Translations under genes and position numbers: made by a program
Part shown: positions 1 through 7,919 of the stretch, piece after piece
Numbering within the stretch: the stretch's first letter is position 1
How the letters are laid out: every line of letters begins with the position of its first letter
Source of the DNA: Nitrospirota bacterium
GTDB lineage: Bacteria > Nitrospirota > Leptospirillia > Leptospirillales > Leptospirillaceae
Reading direction: 5' to 3'
Assembly (NCBI GenBank): GCA_021801345.1
Contig: JAJYYA010000067.1
Location: forward strand, 1-64,000
DNA: 64,000 nt
The notes under the pieces: model-generated
What the model was told of the DNA's origin: nothing
The model's input: only the letters and a program-made list of their open reading frames with translations
The model's database searches: none

Positions 1-73
1 GCCGAAGGACTGGAGAAGAAGGGAGAGCATTCGTGCCCCGCGCGAAGGATGAAGTGCCGCTGACTCTGATTTT

Positions 74-106
74 CCCGATTAATGATACATGATATCAACA
101 ATCGGG
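74..106. repeat. Nested inverted repeat downstream of accA
   Basis: The outer arms CCCGATT (74-80) and AATCGGG (100-106) enclose a second inverted pair, TGATA (83-87) and TATCA (93-97). It lies 56 bp beyond the accA stop. Neither strand carries a T-run after the stem, so it is a poor intrinsic terminator. It may be a protein-binding site or an mRNA 3'-end structure. Confidence 0.4.
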
Positions 107-161
107 ATCAAGGGCGGAGCACACTCCCGAGGCAGGACCGAAAAAGCGGAACTCTGCCGCC

Positions 162-1013
162 CTATCCGAGAGTTCGGAAGCGGACCATCCCGGCAAACTT
201 CTCGTAGCGGACAGCGGAGCGCTTCTCGGGGGTCAGGGGTTCGAGTTCCGAAAGATGTTTCTGGAGAGCGGTCTTCAGCGTCTGGCTGGCCCGGGCCACA
301 TCCTTCTGGGCGCCCCCCGGGGGCTCGGCGACGATTTCGTCGATAATTCCCATCTCGAGGAGATGCGGAGCCGTCATCCGGAGAGAGGAGGCCGCATCGG
401 AGGAGCGGGCGGGATCGTTCCAGAGAATGGCTGCGCAGGCCTCGGGAGAGATCACCGAATAGATAGAGTTCTCCATCATGAGAACCCGGTCCCCGACTCC
501 TAGAGCCAAGGCCCCTCCGCTGCCTCCCTCCCCGATCACCACAGCCACGATCGGGACCGCAATCTCGAACATCTCCTGGATGTTGCGGGCAATCGCTTCG
601 ACCTGCCCCCGCTCCTCCGCTTCAATGCCCGGATAGGCGCCGGGAGTATCGATCAGAGAGACCACCGGAAGGCCAAACCGTTCGGCGAGCCTCATGATGC
701 GAAGGGCCTTGCGGTACCCTTCCGGGTGGGCCATGCCGAAGTTTCTCGTCACCCGATCCTTGAAGGACTTTCCCTTGTAGTGCGCCACAATGGCGACACT
801 TCGCCCCTCGAGAGAGGCGAGCCCCGCCAGAATCGAGGGATCGTCGCGGAAGCTCCTGTCGCCGTGAAGTTCCATGAAGTTGGTAAAGATCCGCTGAATA
901 TAGTCCCACGCCGTCGGCCGGTCGTTGGCCCGGGCCAGAAGCACCCGGTTCCAGTTTTCAGAAGCCGTTTCTGTCGGACGGACACTCTCTGCCAAAACTT
1001 CCTTGCGCGCCAT
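162..1013 (-). CDS. accA: Acetyl-CoA carboxylase carboxyltransferase subunit alpha
   Basis: This is the alpha subunit of the carboxyltransferase that moves carboxyl from biotin carboxyl carrier protein to acetyl-CoA, the first committed step of fatty-acid synthesis. The 283-residue product keeps the family core: the NFGMAHPEGYRKALR stretch, SLIDTPGAYPGIEAEERGQ, the oxyanion-hole segment GEGGSGGALA, and YSVISPEACAAILW. It is about 35 residues shorter at the N terminus than E. coli AccA (319 aa) and lacks most of the leading helical region. The ATG at 1013 has GGGAG six bases upstream. No accD is adjacent, so the beta subunit must be encoded elsewhere. A consensus-like promoter sits about 100 bp upstream, so the gene is probably a single transcription unit. 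Confidence 0.95.
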   Translation of the reverse strand: MARKEVLAESVRPTETASENWNRVLLARANDRPTAWDYIQRIFTNFMELHGDRSFRDDPSILAGLASLEGRSVAIVAHYKGKSFKDRVTRNFGMAHPEGYRKALRIMRLAERFGLPVVSLIDTPGAYPGIEAEERGQVEAIARNIQEMFEIAVPIVAVVIGEGGSGGALALGVGDRVLMMENSIYSVISPEACAAILWNDPARSSDAASSLRMTAPHLLEMGIIDEIVAEPPGGAQKDVARASQTLKTALQKHLSELEPLTPEKRSAVRYEKFAGMVRFRTLG

Positions 1014-1113
1014 GAATTCTCCCGCTCATTCGGATCCCGGAGCAAAACCCGGGACATTCCGCTCAGCCCGCCGATCGGACCCTGTCGGTCAGAACGGCCT
1101 CATTCCATCCGAC

Positions 1114-1142
1114 AGAATAGCGCTCCCGAAAAAGATTGTCAA
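1114..1142 (-). promoter_or_regulatory. Sigma70-type promoter for accA
   Basis: On the minus strand TTGACA (1142-1137) is followed after exactly 17 bp by TATTCT (1119-1114). Transcription would start near 1107, leaving a leader of about 94 nt before the accA ATG at 1013. This is one of the best promoter matches in the window. Confidence 0.75.
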
Positions 1143-1211
1143 AAAAATTCGAGAATACTTAAATCATCTTATTGTGAGTCAATATTTTTAATGAAAAAAC
1201 AATAAAGCGGG

Positions 1212-2015
1212 TCAAAGGGAGAGGGCCCAGAGACACACAATCTCGCCCGACTCCACAAGAAATCCCGCCATGTCCCCCGAAAACCCGTCAACCTTCCCAA
1301 GATGAACCCGACCCAGAACAAGCATTCCGATAACGACGGCTCCAGACGCGGCAAGACCCCGGCCGCCGGCCAAAATCCAGGAAAGTAGGACCGCCGCCGA
1401 AAGAACGACAACCGGTCGCACCCTCCCCCCGGAAAGGAGGAGACGACCCAATCCTCCCGATTCGGGAAGATGCCTTCCGACGAGAATATGGGCGACCGCA
1501 GGAAGAGCGCTCCGGGCAAGGATCGGAGCAAGAAAGAGCGCCAAAGGCAAAGGGTGGGCAAGAAGAAGACCCGCCCCCTTCGAAAAGACAAAGAGGATCA
1601 GAGCCAATATCCCAAAGACCCCTTTCCGCGGATCCTTCCGAATACGGGGTTTTTCTTCGGGAGGAACACAGGCGTAGGCGCACTCGACAGTATCGGCCAC
1701 CCCGTCGAGATGGAGGGCCCCGGTCAGAAAGACCCAGACAAAAAGAAGGATCAGGGTCAGAAAAAGAGAGGGGAAGGTGGGAAAAAACCTGAGAAACACC
1801 TCCGCCCCAAAAGCCAGGAGAGAGCCCAGAAGAAGCCCGGCCAAAAGAAGGACCTCCGGCCCTATTTGAAGGGGAGGGGATCCGGCGTGGACCCAGCGGG
1901 GGACCGGAAGTCGCGTCAAAAAGGAAAGTGCCAGAAGAATCCCGGCAGTCCGATCCCGAAGCCCTTTGCCCTCTTTTGGGCGCGGCGGGGAAGGGGCGTT
2001 TTCGGAGTCGATCAC
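1212..2015 (-). CDS. cobS: Adenosylcobinamide-GDP ribazoletransferase (cobalamin synthase)
   Basis: CobS is the polytopic membrane enzyme that joins alpha-ribazole(-phosphate) to adenosylcobinamide-GDP, the last condensation of cobalamin assembly. The 267-aa product shows the N-terminal signature LSFLTRLPVPRW, the metal-binding segment GALHLDGVADTVECAYA, the RKDPRKGVFG loop, and several hydrophobic segments through to the C terminus. It begins with GTG at 2015 and overlaps the cobT stop by four bases (GTGA), so translation is probably coupled. It is the last gene of the methyltransferase-cobU-cobT-cobS group. No clear terminator follows it before the accA promoter. Confidence 0.92.
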   Translation of the reverse strand: MIDSENAPSPPRPKEGKGLRDRTAGILLALSFLTRLPVPRWVHAGSPPLQIGPEVLLLAGLLLGSLLAFGAEVFLRFFPTFPSLFLTLILLFVWVFLTGALHLDGVADTVECAYACVPPEEKPRIRKDPRKGVFGILALILFVFSKGAGLLLAHPLPLALFLAPILARSALPAVAHILVGRHLPESGGLGRLLLSGGRVRPVVVLSAAVLLSWILAGGRGLAASGAVVIGMLVLGRVHLGKVDGFSGDMAGFLVESGEIVCLWALSL

Positions 2016-3133
2016 CCCGGGCCGGCCTCCGAAACGGAGGCCTCGGCAAAGGTCGCCATGCGGTTGTAGAGCTCCACGGCCGAAACCACGACCGGATAGG
2101 CAATTGCCGCCCCCGACCCTTCGCCCAGGCGAAGATCGAGGGAAAGCAACGGAACGAGACCAAGATGCTCGAGAATATGGTGATGTCCCGGCTCAAGGCT
2201 CACATGGCTTGCCAAAAGCCAGGGCTTGACCTCAGGAACAAGCTCGACTGCGAGAAGCGCCGCCGCGCCCGTAATAAACCCGTCGAGGATCACAGGGATC
2301 CTCCGAAGGGCCCCTCCAAGGATAAAGCCGGTGAGGGCGGCAATTTCGAGCCCCCCTACGGCAAAGAGCCAATCGAGAGGTGTCGCGAGAAGGGGACGGT
2401 AGATCGCCAGAGACTCCTCGACGACACGGATCTTCCTTCGGCGCCCCTCCGGCGTCAGTCCGGTGCCGATCCCGGAAAGCTCCTCCGGAGGTCGACGAAG
2501 CAGGGCCGCGGCCAGCGCCGTCGAAGAGGTGGTGTTGCCGATCCCCATCTCGCCCGTCAAAAGAAGGGTCGCCCCGGCCTCCGAAGCACGGACCGCCATC
2601 TCCATTCCGACCTCGAGCGCCCGAACTCCTTCGGCCGGAGTCATGGCCGGCTCCCGGCGAAAGTTCTTCGTTCCCCGGGCAACCTTCCTGTGAATAAGCC
2701 CCTCCAGACCCTCAAGCTCTCCGTTGACCCCTACATCGACGATGGAGAGGGTGAATCCATGCGTTCGGGAGAGAACGCTGATGGCCGCCCCGCCCCGGAG
2801 GTAGTTTTTGACCATCTCGCCCGTGACGGCAGAGGGGTAGGCGGAAACACCTTCTGCCGTCACCCCGTGGTCTGCGGCAAAAACCACGCAGGCCCCCCGC
2901 GGAGCCGGAGGTCGGTCTGATCCGTGGAGACGGGCATACCAGAAGGCAACCTCTTCGAGGCGGCCCAGGCTTCCCAAAGGCTTAGTAAGATGGTCGAGGC
3001 GATCTCGTATGGCGGCGTCGAAGCCCGGGTCGACAGGACGCATCATGGCCGCCCACCTGTCGAGGGGGGGATGGAGGGAGAGAGGAGAAGAAGGGGGGGC
3101 GCCCGGAAGGGTCGCTCGATTTTTCTCTTTCAA
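2012..3133 (-). CDS. cobT: Nicotinate-nucleotide--dimethylbenzimidazole phosphoribosyltransferase
   Basis: CobT makes alpha-ribazole-5'-phosphate from nicotinate mononucleotide and a lower-ligand base for the cobalamin nucleotide loop. Family marks include RLDHLTKPLGSLGRLEE near the start, FAADHGVTAEGVSAYP, the phosphate-binding-type segment GEMGIGNTTSSTALAAAL, and VILDGFITGAAALLA. I place the start at the TTG at 3133, which has AAGGAG six bases upstream, giving 373 aa. An upstream TTG at 3172 is in frame but has no comparable ribosome-binding site. The roughly 30 N-terminal residues before the conserved region look non-conserved, so the true start could be a later ATG. It overlaps cobS by four bases. 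Confidence 0.92.
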   Translation of the reverse strand: MKEKNRATLPGAPPSSPLSLHPPLDRWAAMMRPVDPGFDAAIRDRLDHLTKPLGSLGRLEEVAFWYARLHGSDRPPAPRGACVVFAADHGVTAEGVSAYPSAVTGEMVKNYLRGGAAISVLSRTHGFTLSIVDVGVNGELEGLEGLIHRKVARGTKNFRREPAMTPAEGVRALEVGMEMAVRASEAGATLLLTGEMGIGNTTSSTALAAALLRRPPEELSGIGTGLTPEGRRRKIRVVEESLAIYRPLLATPLDWLFAVGGLEIAALTGFILGGALRRIPVILDGFITGAAALLAVELVPEVKPWLLASHVSLEPGHHHILEHLGLVPLLSLDLRLGEGSGAAIAYPVVVSAVELYNRMATFAEASVSEAGPG

Positions 3134-3208
3134 CGCACGCTCCTTAGAATAAGAAGACACCGTCCCCGACAAGCGGACGGAGTCCGATCAATCTTCCGTT
3201 AACACCTT

Positions 3209-3730
3209 CTACCGAAGCCTCAGGGGACACCCTGCCATGACGGCATAGACGGAAGAGGCCTCCCGGGCAAGGCGCTGGTTCCAGAGCCCCAGGCGATCGG
3301 CAAAGAGCCGCCCGGAGGGCGTCATGGCCACACCTCCCCATCCGACCTCCTCCGTCACCACCACCACAGGTCCCTGCCTTCGATCGAAAAGCTCCGACAG
3401 CCGGTCCATCCAAGGGTCGATCGACGGCTCCGACAGGGTCTCCAGCACACAAAACCCCAGGCTGTCGAGAAGAACCGGCAGACCGTCGAGATCCCCCCCG
3501 GTCCCAAGGATCCTGCCGGAGAAGACCTCCGAAAGGCCTGCCTCGAGGGTGGCGACCCCTTCGGGGCGTTCCGTTTTGTGGCGGGCGATACGGGCCTCCA
3601 TCTCGGAGTCGAAGGCCTTCCCTGTCGCCCAGTAGAGCCAGCGGTGGCCGTGACGGTGGCAGAGAATCTCCATGGCGAACGCGGTCTTTCCGGATCTTAC
3701 CCCCCCCGTCACAACCACGAGATCCCGCAC
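3209..3730 (-). CDS. cobU: Adenosylcobinamide kinase / adenosylcobinamide-phosphate guanylyltransferase
   Basis: This bifunctional enzyme phosphorylates adenosylcobinamide and transfers GMP to it, activating it for CobS. The 173-aa product has the P-loop GGVRSGKT at its N terminus and the ARIARHKTERP segment, whose histidine matches the guanylylated His of Salmonella CobU. It also has EEVGWGGV and a C-terminal RLGLWNQRLA that matches the family NQ motif. Translation starts with GTG at 3730, directly abutting the TAG of the upstream methyltransferase. Together with cobT and cobS it forms a complete nucleotide-loop salvage set. No corrin-ring genes are present here. Confidence 0.92.
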   Translation of the reverse strand: MRDLVVVTGGVRSGKTAFAMEILCHRHGHRWLYWATGKAFDSEMEARIARHKTERPEGVATLEAGLSEVFSGRILGTGGDLDGLPVLLDSLGFCVLETLSEPSIDPWMDRLSELFDRRQGPVVVVTEEVGWGGVAMTPSGRLFADRLGLWNQRLAREASSVYAVMAGCPLRLR

Positions 3731-4327
3731 CTAAAAGCCTCGCCGCCTGAGGCGCGCAAGGATCTCCTCCCCCTTTCGGGACTCGACCGAGTGGGCCGTG
3801 ATGGCAAACTCGATGAAGTCGAAGTGTGCCCGAAAGAGCGCCCGGACCTCCTCCGAGGTCGTCGTCCAGGGGGGGCCCCCTTCCCGTCCGTGAACGTAAA
3901 AAAGTCCCACGAGCTCTCCCCCGGGCCGGACCATCCGGGCCGCCATCTTCACATAGTCCTTCCGGCGGTCCGGATCAATGGCGCAAAAGCAGGTCTGTTC
4001 GAAAAGATAATCAAACCGGCCGTGGATCTCCGGAGAGAGACGGAAGAGATCCTCCTCCACGTAAGTCACCCGCACCCCGTGCTCTTTTGCCAGAGTTCGT
4101 CCTTCCGCGACCGCCTCTGGAGCAAAGTCCACGCAGGTCACATCAAAGCCCAGTCGGGCAAAGTAGAGAGCCTCCCATCCCCGACCCGCGCCGGGAATCA
4201 GAATCGAGGAATAGGGGACCAGAGAGCCGGACTCCACCAGATGGACCACGGGAGGGGAGACCTGTCCCAGATCCCATCCGGTGTTTTTGTCGAGATAGCG
4301 GCCGTTCCAGAAATTGACATCGGGCAT
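3731..4327 (-). CDS. TPMT-family S-adenosylmethionine-dependent methyltransferase
   Basis: The 198-aa product resembles thiol/thiopurine methyltransferases. It opens with NFWNGRYLDKNTGWDLGQ, a typical beginning for the family, followed by the SAM-binding glycine-rich stretch ILIPGAGRGWEALYFAR, the acidic end of strand 2 (VDFAPEAV), and RMVRPGGELVGLFY. The ATG at 4327 has GGAGG seven bases upstream. An open frame continues to 4564, but that part has no ribosome-binding site or similarity. The gene immediately precedes cobU without a gap, so it is probably co-transcribed with the cobalamin genes. Its substrate is unknown; thiols, metalloids such as tellurite or selenite, and halides are known targets in related enzymes. 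Confidence 0.85.
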   Translation of the reverse strand: MPDVNFWNGRYLDKNTGWDLGQVSPPVVHLVESGSLVPYSSILIPGAGRGWEALYFARLGFDVTCVDFAPEAVAEGRTLAKEHGVRVTYVEEDLFRLSPEIHGRFDYLFEQTCFCAIDPDRRKDYVKMAARMVRPGGELVGLFYVHGREGGPPWTTTSEEVRALFRAHFDFIEFAITAHSVESRKGEEILARLRRRGF

Positions 4328-4640
4328 GAAAGATCCTCCAGATGAGTCCACCCCAAAAAGGAAAAAACGACCCGATGATCTTATCAGATCCCGAGACCGG
4401 ACTCGAGATGCGATCACAAGGGAAGAGGGTACATAAGGGGGGCTTTCTGAGATCGGAGATCTTTCCCTCGCCTGTCGGAAGAAAACTCTCCACGGCCGAC
4501 GCCCACGCGCAAATACGGAAATGGCCTTTATGGGAAGCCGGAAAAAATGAATCCCTGCAGGCAAATGTATTACAATGAATCACAGATCTTGCAAATCTCA
4601 CAACCGGGGAGCCCGGTCACAGACTTAAGGAGTCCTCCTC

Positions 4641-6221
4641 ATGGCATCTGACCACCTGGTGACCCTCTCGCGCCTCCAGTTCTCCGTAACAGCCCTTTAT
4701 CACTTTCTTTTCGTTCCTCTTACCTTGGGTCTCACCTACATCCTTGTGATCATGGAGACCGTCTATGTCATGACGGGCAGGGAGATCTACAAGGATATGA
4801 CCCGCTTCTGGGGAAAGCTCTTCGGGATCAACTTTGCGATGGGAGTCGCCACCGGACTCACCATGGAGTTCGAGTTTGGAACGAACTGGTCCTATTACTC
4901 ACACTATGTGGGAGACATCTTCGGCGTCCCTCTCGCCATCGAGGGCCTCATGGCCTTCTTTCTCGAATCGACCTTTGTTGGCCTCTTCTTCTTCGGATGG
5001 GATCGCCTCTCGAGACCCGGACACCTCCTCGCCACCATTCTCACCGCGACTGGCACAAACCTTTCGGCCCTCTGGATCCTCGTCGCCAACGGCTGGATGC
5101 AGCACCCGGTGGGGGCGCACTTCAACCCCCTCACCATGCGCATGGAGATATCGAGCTTCTGGCAGGTTTTTCTCAACCCCGTCGCCCAGGCCAAGTTTGT
5201 CCACACCGTCTGTGCCGGCTATGTCACCGCTTCCGTCTTCGTTCTGGGAATCAGCAGCGGGTATCTTCTCCAAAAACAGCACGTGGAGTTTGCCAAGCGC
5301 TCCTTCCGGATCGCCGCCGCCTTTGGCCTCGCCACCACGGTCGGCGTCATCATATTGGGAGACGAGTCGGGGTATCTCGACGACCTTGGACAGAAGACCA
5401 AGATTGCAGCCATCGAAGCCATGTGGCAGACAGAACCGGCTCCCGCGTCCTTCAATCTCTTTTCCATTCCCGACCAAAAACACATGAGAAACGACGACAC
5501 CCTCTCGATCCCCTGGGCGCTCGGCCTGATCGCGACCCGCTCCTTCGACACCCCTATCCCGGGTCTTCGGGAGATCGAAAAGCAAAATGAAGGCCGGATT
5601 GCCAATGGTATCGTGGCTGTTCTGGCACTCGACCGATACCGGGCCAACCCCTCCGACACCGCATCCCTGTCCATTTTCAAAAAAACGGAGAAGGACCTTG
5701 GATTTGGCCTTCTCATGAAGCACTATGTTCCGAATATTTCAAAGGCGACGCCCTCCGACATCCATCGGGCCTCCGTGGAAAGCCTCCCGCGGGTCGCCCC
5801 TCTCTTCTGGAGCTTCCGGGTGATGGTGGGTCTGGGATTTTCATTCTTGGCCCTGTTCGCCCTGGCGTTCACCACCTCAAGCCTTAACCAATACGAGAGA
5901 CGTCCATGGCTGCTCCGCTGGGCGCTTCTCTTTCTCCCCATGCCCTATCTGGCAAGCGAGCTAGGATGGTTCGTAGCCGAATACGGACGACAGCCTTGGT
6001 CGATCTACGGGATCCTCCCCACCTCGGACTCGGTCTCGACCCTCTCCGACAAAAGCCTCTACTTTTCTCTCGCCGGATTCATCCTCTTCTATACCGCCCT
6101 GCTGATCACCATGATGACACTCATGATCAAGGTGGCGCGCAAGGGACCCCCGACACGCGGCACGGAAGGCGACGAATGGGAAAAAACCGTCGTCAAAAAT
6201 CCTGGCATGCCTCCCCTTTAA
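4641..6221 (+). CDS. cydA: Cytochrome bd ubiquinol oxidase subunit I
   Basis: CydA carries haems b558, b595 and d and the quinol-binding Q loop of the bd oxidase in the cytoplasmic membrane. It reduces oxygen to water with high affinity and does not pump protons. The 526-aa sequence follows the E. coli protein almost throughout: LSRLQFSVTALYHFLFVPLT with the axial His, MEFEFGTNWSYYSHYVGD, EGLMAFFLESTFVGL, KFVHTV (haem b558 His), FRVMVG (its Met ligand) and EYGRQPW. The Q loop is the long, E. coli type, including IPWALGLIATRS. AAGGAG lies about ten bases before the ATG. It is first gene of cydABX, which reads away from the cobalamin genes. Confidence 0.97.
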   Translation: MASDHLVTLSRLQFSVTALYHFLFVPLTLGLTYILVIMETVYVMTGREIYKDMTRFWGKLFGINFAMGVATGLTMEFEFGTNWSYYSHYVGDIFGVPLAIEGLMAFFLESTFVGLFFFGWDRLSRPGHLLATILTATGTNLSALWILVANGWMQHPVGAHFNPLTMRMEISSFWQVFLNPVAQAKFVHTVCAGYVTASVFVLGISSGYLLQKQHVEFAKRSFRIAAAFGLATTVGVIILGDESGYLDDLGQKTKIAAIEAMWQTEPAPASFNLFSIPDQKHMRNDDTLSIPWALGLIATRSFDTPIPGLREIEKQNEGRIANGIVAVLALDRYRANPSDTASLSIFKKTEKDLGFGLLMKHYVPNISKATPSDIHRASVESLPRVAPLFWSFRVMVGLGFSFLALFALAFTTSSLNQYERRPWLLRWALLFLPMPYLASELGWFVAEYGRQPWSIYGILPTSDSVSTLSDKSLYFSLAGFILFYTALLITMMTLMIKVARKGPPTRGTEGDEWEKTVVKNPGMPPL

Positions 6222-6239
6222 CGACGAAGGAGCCCCCTC

Positions 6240-7379
6240 ATGTTCGACTACGCCACGCTCAAACTTCTTTGGTGGATCATTGTCGTCGTCCTCCTGGCCG
6301 GATTTGCCGTCATGGACGGATTCGACATGGGTATCGGCGCCCTTTTGCCCTTTATCGGAAAAAACGACACCGAACGGCGCGTCCTGATCAACAGCATCGG
6401 GGCCCACTGGGAAGGGAACCAAGTCTGGTTCATCACGGCCGGAGGAGCGGTCTTTGCCGCCTGGCCCATGGTCTATGCGACCGCCTTCTCGGGATTCTAT
6501 ATTGCGATGCTTCTTGTCCTCTGGTCCCTCTTCTTCCGTCCTGTGGGCTTCGACTTCAGAAGCAAGCTCGAAAATCCGGGTTGGCGAAAATTCTGGGACT
6601 GGGGGCTTTTTGTCGGCGGCGGGGTGCCGCCTCTCCTCTTCGGAGTCGCCTTCGGGAACCTCTTTGAAGGCGTCGCCTTCGGATTCGACAAGGAAATGCA
6701 CTCCTCCTTCTCCTTCAACGTTCTAGACCTTTTCACCCCCTTTACCCTGACAGCCGGAGTCCTGAGCCTTTTCATGACTCTCTTTCATGGGGGGTGCTAC
6801 CTCGCCCTCCGGACCGAAGGAACGATCGCAAAGAGAAGTACCCGGGCCGCGTTTTTATTCGGATCCCTTCTCGCCACCCTTTTCCCTGTGGCAGGGTATG
6901 TGGCATCCCACCGGATTTGGGGGTACCGGATTGTTTCGGGCGACCTCCCGAACGGGATCGCCAACCCTCTAGCAAAGACCGTGGTACGTGCTCCGGGCGC
7001 CTGGCTCGACAACTTTGCCGCCCACCCGGGACTGTGGATCGTTCCGGCCCTTGTGTATCTCGGAATCCTCATCGCATTTTTCTCTCTCCGAGCCTCCCGC
7101 CCCCTTGGCGGATTTGTCGGATCGGCCCTCGCCTGTGCCGCTGTCATCTCCACGGGGGCCATCTCTCTTTTTCCCTTCATCCTCCCTTCGAGCACCCATC
7201 CCTCACACAGCTTGACCGTTTGGGACGCCGTCTCAAGCCGCCTTACCCTTGACATCATGTTCTGGGCGGCCATTATTCTGACTCCAATCGTTTTGGCCTA
7301 TACCGGCTGGTGCTACCGAGTCATGAGAGGAAAGGTGACAATCGCTTTTGTCCGCGAACAGGACCACAGCCTTTACTGA
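6240..7379 (+). CDS. cydB: Cytochrome bd ubiquinol oxidase subunit II
   Basis: CydB is the second large membrane subunit of the bd oxidase and stabilises the haem-bearing CydA. The 379-aa product opens with [31 protein letters not shown]. In that stretch the GFDMG motif marks the family. [20 protein letters not shown] and [14 protein letters not shown] follow, with about eight hydrophobic segments in total. A strong GAAGGAG site precedes the ATG, 18 bp after the cydA stop. The C terminus lacks the extra tail of some CydB proteins. Confidence 0.97.
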   Translation: MFDYATLKLLWWIIVVVLLAGFAVMDGFDMGIGALLPFIGKNDTERRVLINSIGAHWEGNQVWFITAGGAVFAAWPMVYATAFSGFYIAMLLVLWSLFFRPVGFDFRSKLENPGWRKFWDWGLFVGGGVPPLLFGVAFGNLFEGVAFGFDKEMHSSFSFNVLDLFTPFTLTAGVLSLFMTLFHGGCYLALRTEGTIAKRSTRAAFLFGSLLATLFPVAGYVASHRIWGYRIVSGDLPNGIANPLAKTVVRAPGAWLDNFAAHPGLWIVPALVYLGILIAFFSLRASRPLGGFVGSALACAAVISTGAISLFPFILPSSTHPSHSLTVWDAVSSRLTLDIMFWAAIILTPIVLAYTGWCYRVMRGKVTIAFVREQDHSLY

Positions 7380-7402
7380 TTCTTGCCGAAAGGAGCATCC
7401 CG

Positions 7403-7537
7403 ATGTGGTATTTCACTTGGCTTATCGGTGTTACGATGGCTGTTCTTCTTGCGGTCATGCACGCTCTCTGGTTCGAGATCCAGTCCGACACGGCCCATTC
7501 TCAAGAAGGCGCCGCAAAAAAACAGGCAGGGCAATAG
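7403..7537 (+). CDS. cydX: Cytochrome bd small subunit CydX/YbgT family
   Basis: This 44-aa protein begins MWYFTWLIGVTMAVLLAVM and has a single transmembrane helix followed by a short hydrophilic tail. The MWYF(T/A)W start is diagnostic of CydX, the small subunit needed for stable haem d/b595 incorporation in E. coli-type bd oxidases. AAGGAG lies eight bases before the ATG. It follows cydB by 23 bp, completing the canonical cydABX order. The extra polar tail (about 15 residues, ending AKKQAGQ) is longer than in E. coli. Confidence 0.92.
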   Translation: MWYFTWLIGVTMAVLLAVMHALWFEIQSDTAHSQEGAAKKQAGQ

Positions 7538-7919
7538 GGAGCCTCACTTTCCCAAGACCGCATCCGGACCTTCACTCCTCCCTGAATGTATTGATGGGGA
7601 GAGTTAGAAGACCGATGGGCATTGACGGAAAGAGACGGTCGCTTGTCCGGCAGGCACCTGTATAGACATGCCCTCCGGAGGCGCAAGACCGGAGTTTAAA
7701 TCGATCGATTCATACGGGGACACGTCAGAAGACCATAGATCCAAGCTGGCCGTAGACCCCGGCCCCAATAGGCGGAAGAATGAGATCGGCCATGAGCTCC
7801 GGTCCTGCCCCTCTTATCGAAACGACCCTCCCGCTCTTCCTCCCGAGCGCCCCGCCCCGTGCTACACTGTATAAAAATCATGCGCCCCCCCCGGACACAT
7901 TTTGAGACAAGGACCCTCC
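7538..7919. other. Intergenic region between cydX and the NCS1 permease gene
   Basis: No convincing gene was found in these 382 bp. A possible -10 region (TACACT or TATAAA, about 7863-7876) lies about 45 bp before the permease start, but I could not pair it with a good -35. No hairpin plus T-run is seen after cydX, so where cydABX transcription ends is unclear. Confidence 0.4.

Noticed and set aside
3-92. Possible 3' end of a plus-strand gene (frame ending TGA at 90-92).
   Set aside because: Only about 29 codons are visible, and three frames end here within 90 bp. No family match can be made from so little.
4328-4640. Cobalamin riboswitch upstream of the methyltransferase-cobU-cobT-cobS operon.
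   Set aside because: I looked on the minus strand for the conserved B12-box and found none; only a weak promoter-like region is visible.
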